Below are positions 11,174-13,198 of a DNA stretch of 13,198 nt, in pieces. The stretch's first letter is position 1. The number at the start of each line of letters is the position of its first letter. The stretch comes from JAFARZ01 sp035651595 (GTDB lineage Bacteria > Actinomycetota > Actinomycetes > Streptosporangiales > Streptosporangiaceae): contig DASRFJ010000150.1 of the NCBI GenBank assembly GCA_035651595.1, forward strand, positions 1 to 13,198, read 5' to 3'. The notes beneath the pieces are model-generated. The model was given only the letters and a program-made list of their open reading frames with translations, made no database searches and had not been told where the DNA came from. The translations under genes were made by a program, and so were the position numbers.

Positions 11174-13198
11174 TCAAAAGTCGGGATTGCTGTCGGGGCG
11201 GCGGCCTGGACGGTTGGCGGGAACATGCTGGTCGGCGCCACTGCCGCGCTCGTGAGGAGGGCGAGGGCGAGGGGACGGAAAGCCGCCGTCGAGGCCGCGC
11301 AGGTAGGGGACGCCCGCCGCGTCGAGGCCGGCGCTGAACGTCTGGTCGCCCGCGACCAGGCCATCGATATGGAACCGGGGGCCGGCGGTGCGGATCCTCG
11401 CGCCGGGCGGGTCGATGCGCGCGGCGCCGGCCGGGACGTCGACGTCCAGCCCGAGCACCGCCTGTACCAGCGCGCCCGCCGCGGCGGCCGACCAGGCTTG
11501 CGGACGGCACGCGGCCGGGTAGGGCGTGGGCGTGGACGGGGGCCGTACGCTTGCGCGCAGTGCCTGGCCGGCGGCCCCGCCGGGGGCACCGGAGAACAGC
11601 TCGGGCAACCGCCAGCCGAAGGCGCTCGCCGCGTTCAGCAGCCCATCGGCCAGGGCCGCCGCGACGGTGCCGTGGCCGGTGCGGAACAGCCCGCGGATAA
11701 CGATCGCGGTGTCGTGGCTCCACACCGAGCCGCAGTGGTAGCTCAGCGGGTTGTAACCGCCGGACAGCGACGACATCGTCCGCAGCCCGAAACCGGAGGC
11801 CATGTCGGGCGCGGCCAGCCGGGCGGCGACCACGGCCTCTTCGGCGCCGGACAACAGGCCGGTGCCCAGCAGGTGGCCGATGTTGCTGGTCAGCGAGTCG
11901 ACCGGCCGCTTGTCCGCGTCCAAAGCCAGCGCCGGGTACGCGCCGTCCGCGTCCGCGACCCAGAATGCCGAGCGGAAAGCGGACGCCAGCCGGTCCGCCC
12001 ACTCCCGGCATTGCGCCGCGCCCGGCTCACTGAACGCGTCGAGCAGGTCGGCGCCGTGCCTCGCCGCCTCGTAGGCGTACCCCTGGACCTCGCACAGCGC
12101 CACCGGCGGCGACGCGATCCGGCCGTCGGCGAACCTGATCGAGTCGCCGGAGTCTTTCCAGCCCTGGTTGGCGAGCCCGTGGCCGCTGTCGTCGATGTAT
12201 TCCAGCAGACCGTCGCCGTCGGAGTCCCCGTACTCGCGGACGCAGTCGAGCGCGGCACGCAGGGCGGGCAGCAGCGCGCGGACCTCGGCCTCCGGCATGC
12301 CCCAGCGCCAGGCGTCGTGCAGCAGGCACACCCACAGCGGCGTGGCGTCGATCGTGCCGTAGTACGGCAGACCACCGCGGCGCAGCTCGTGCGGGATCTT
12401 GCCGGGGGCCTGCGCCGTCGCCACGTCGACGCGCTGACCCTGGAAGATGGCCAGCGCGCGCAGCGTGCCGGCCGCGAGCCGCCAGCCGAACGGCAGCAGC
12501 AGCCGCGCGGCCCAGATGCTGTCCCGGCCGAACAGCGTGAAGTACCACGGCGCGCCCGCGGCCAGGAACTCGTCTCGCGGTGCCGCCGGCACGGCCATCC
12601 GCAACGCGTCCACGTCCGCCAGCGACTGCCGGATGAGGCTGGGCAACCGCGGGTCGTCGGCTTCGGCACGAACGGGTACGGGCCGCGGCTCCCGGCCCGC
12701 GATCACGACCGCGGCCGGATCGCGCACCGACAGATGCCAGCCCAGCTCGATCGCGCCGCGGCCGGCGATGCGGACCGGCCAGCGCAGCACGGCGGCGCCC
12801 TCGGCGAGCGAGATCGTGGCGCCCAGCGCACGGAGCCGCACCCGGGTATCGCCGTTTCCCCAGGTAAGCTCCTCGCCAGTCAGCTCAAGCGGGACCGGCC
12901 CGCCTGTGTGCCGGCCGGATTTGATGTCCGTCAGCGCGGCCATGTCGGCGGCCACGGTGAGCGCGATCTCGCTGTCGAGCCCGCCGTCCGCGTAGCACAC
13001 GACGCGGATCCGCTCGTCGACCGAACCGTCGCCGGCCGTGCGCGACCGCTGCACCTCAACCGTCGGGTCCACGATGCTGGCCTCGCCGAGCTGCCGTGCG
13101 ACGCCGGTGAACGAGGCCGTTCGCGCGCCGGCGAGCCCGTTGCCCACCGGGGCGGGCTCGGCGCCGCCGACGGTGAGCACCGCCTGGGACAGCACGCG
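11174..13198 (-). CDS. Glycogen debranching enzyme (amylo-alpha-1,6-glucosidase type), N-terminus outside window
   Basis: The frame is open to the right edge. The first possible start inside, a GTG at 13195, sits within family sequence (RVLSQAVLTVGG), so the true start lies beyond and some tens of residues are missing. About 674 codons are visible. The N-terminal part (to about residue 160) is a beta-rich glycogen-debranching N-terminal domain. The rest is an (alpha/alpha)6-barrel with hallmark motifs: FLAAGAPWYFTLFGRDSIWA (about 210-229), APGKIPHELRRGGLPYYGTI (263-282), DATPLW, and NQGWKDSGDSI (343-353) with the acidic residues expected at the active site. It probably removes alpha-1,6 branches from glycogen or related glucans in the cytoplasm; the exact substrate is not certain. 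The last 35 residues are Pro/Arg-rich and look unlike a folded domain. The gene is separated from the T7SS-like operon by 570 bp and shows no functional link to it. Confidence 0.92.
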   Translation of the reverse strand, partial: RVLSQAVLTVGGAEPAPVGNGLAGARTASFTGVARQLGEASIVDPTVEVQRSRTAGDGSVDERIRVVCYADGGLDSEIALTVAADMAALTDIKSGRHTGGPVPLELTGEELTWGNGDTRVRLRALGATISLAEGAAVLRWPVRIAGRGAIELGWHLSVRDPAAVVIAGREPRPVPVRAEADDPRLPSLIRQSLADVDALRMAVPAAPRDEFLAAGAPWYFTLFGRDSIWAARLLLPFGWRLAAGTLRALAIFQGQRVDVATAQAPGKIPHELRRGGLPYYGTIDATPLWVCLLHDAWRWGMPEAEVRALLPALRAALDCVREYGDSDGDGLLEYIDDSGHGLANQGWKDSGDSIRFADGRIASPPVALCEVQGYAYEAARHGADLLDAFSEPGAAQCREWADRLASAFRSAFWVADADGAYPALALDADKRPVDSLTSNIGHLLGTGLLSGAEEAVVAARLAAPDMASGFGLRTMSSLSGGYNPLSYHCGSVWSHDTAIVIRGLFRTGHGTVAAALADGLLNAASAFGWRLPELFSGAPGGAAGQALRASVRPPSTPTPYPAACRPQAWSAAAAGALVQAVLGLDVDVPAGAARIDPPGARIRTAGPRFHIDGLVAGDQTFSAGLDAAGVPYLRGLDGGFPSPRPRPPHERGSGADQHVPANRPGRRPDSNPDF

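Noticed and set aside
10909..11589. 226-aa minus-strand open frame overlapping the end of the debranching gene
   Set aside because: It overlaps the real debranching enzyme frame, is Pro/Arg/Ala-rich as high-GC shadow frames are, and shows no family motif.
1..13198. CRISPR arrays, tRNA or rRNA genes, insertion sequence transposases
   Set aside because: I saw no regularly spaced direct repeats, no tRNA-like cloverleaf and no transposase or integrase motif on either strand.

Overview
The window is high-GC DNA from an actinomycete. The genes have strongly GC-biased third codon positions, GTG starts are used alongside ATG, neighbouring genes share stop/start overlaps of the ATGA or GTGA type, and the families present (WXG100 proteins, an FtsK-type secretion ATPase, a one-TM Ser/Thr kinase, a MarR regulator, a glycogen debranching enzyme) are typical of soil or filamentous actinobacteria such as Streptomyces relatives. 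The genus cannot be fixed from sequence alone.

Layout. Positions 1-165 hold no convincing gene. At 166-767 (minus) lie the remains of an epoxide hydrolase that has lost much of its N-terminal half and its C-terminus. It follows, with a 4-bp overlap, a MarR-family regulator (764-1195, minus). Divergent from marR is a 2-oxoglutarate/Fe(II) dioxygenase-like gene (1265-1996, plus). The short gap between them holds an 11-bp perfect palindrome placed where it could control both promoters.

The centre (2003-10599, minus) is a six-gene block transcribed right to left that looks like a compact type VII secretion (T7SS/ESX-like) locus. In order of transcription it encodes a 97-aa WXG100 protein; a 109-aa WXG100-like partner; a 450-aa protein with an N-terminal WXG-type helical domain, a hydrophobic middle and an unrecognised C-terminal domain (candidate secreted effector); a 196-aa protein of unknown function; a 1440-aa ATPase with a ubiquitin-like segment, an FHA domain, two membrane helices and three FtsK/SpoIIIE modules; and a Ser/Thr kinase with one membrane helix and a cysteine-containing outer domain. 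Four of the five junctions overlap by 4 to 20 bp and the fifth gap is 13 bp, so the genes are very probably co-transcribed and translationally coupled. No eccB, eccD, eccE, mycosin or esaA homologue is visible here. The pairing of an FHA-bearing ATPase with a membrane kinase suggests phospho-threonine control. The kinase topology (cytoplasmic kinase domain, TM, outer domain) also resembles that of EssB/YukC, the pseudokinase component of Firmicutes T7SS, but here the catalytic residues are intact.

Upstream of this block, 10600-11173 is about 570 bp without a convincing gene but rich in inverted repeats. It includes a 134-bp multi-hairpin element (11005-11138) bounded by 12-bp perfect inverted repeats. 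The right end (11174-13198, minus) is a glycogen debranching enzyme (amylo-alpha-1,6-glucosidase type) whose N-terminus lies beyond the window.
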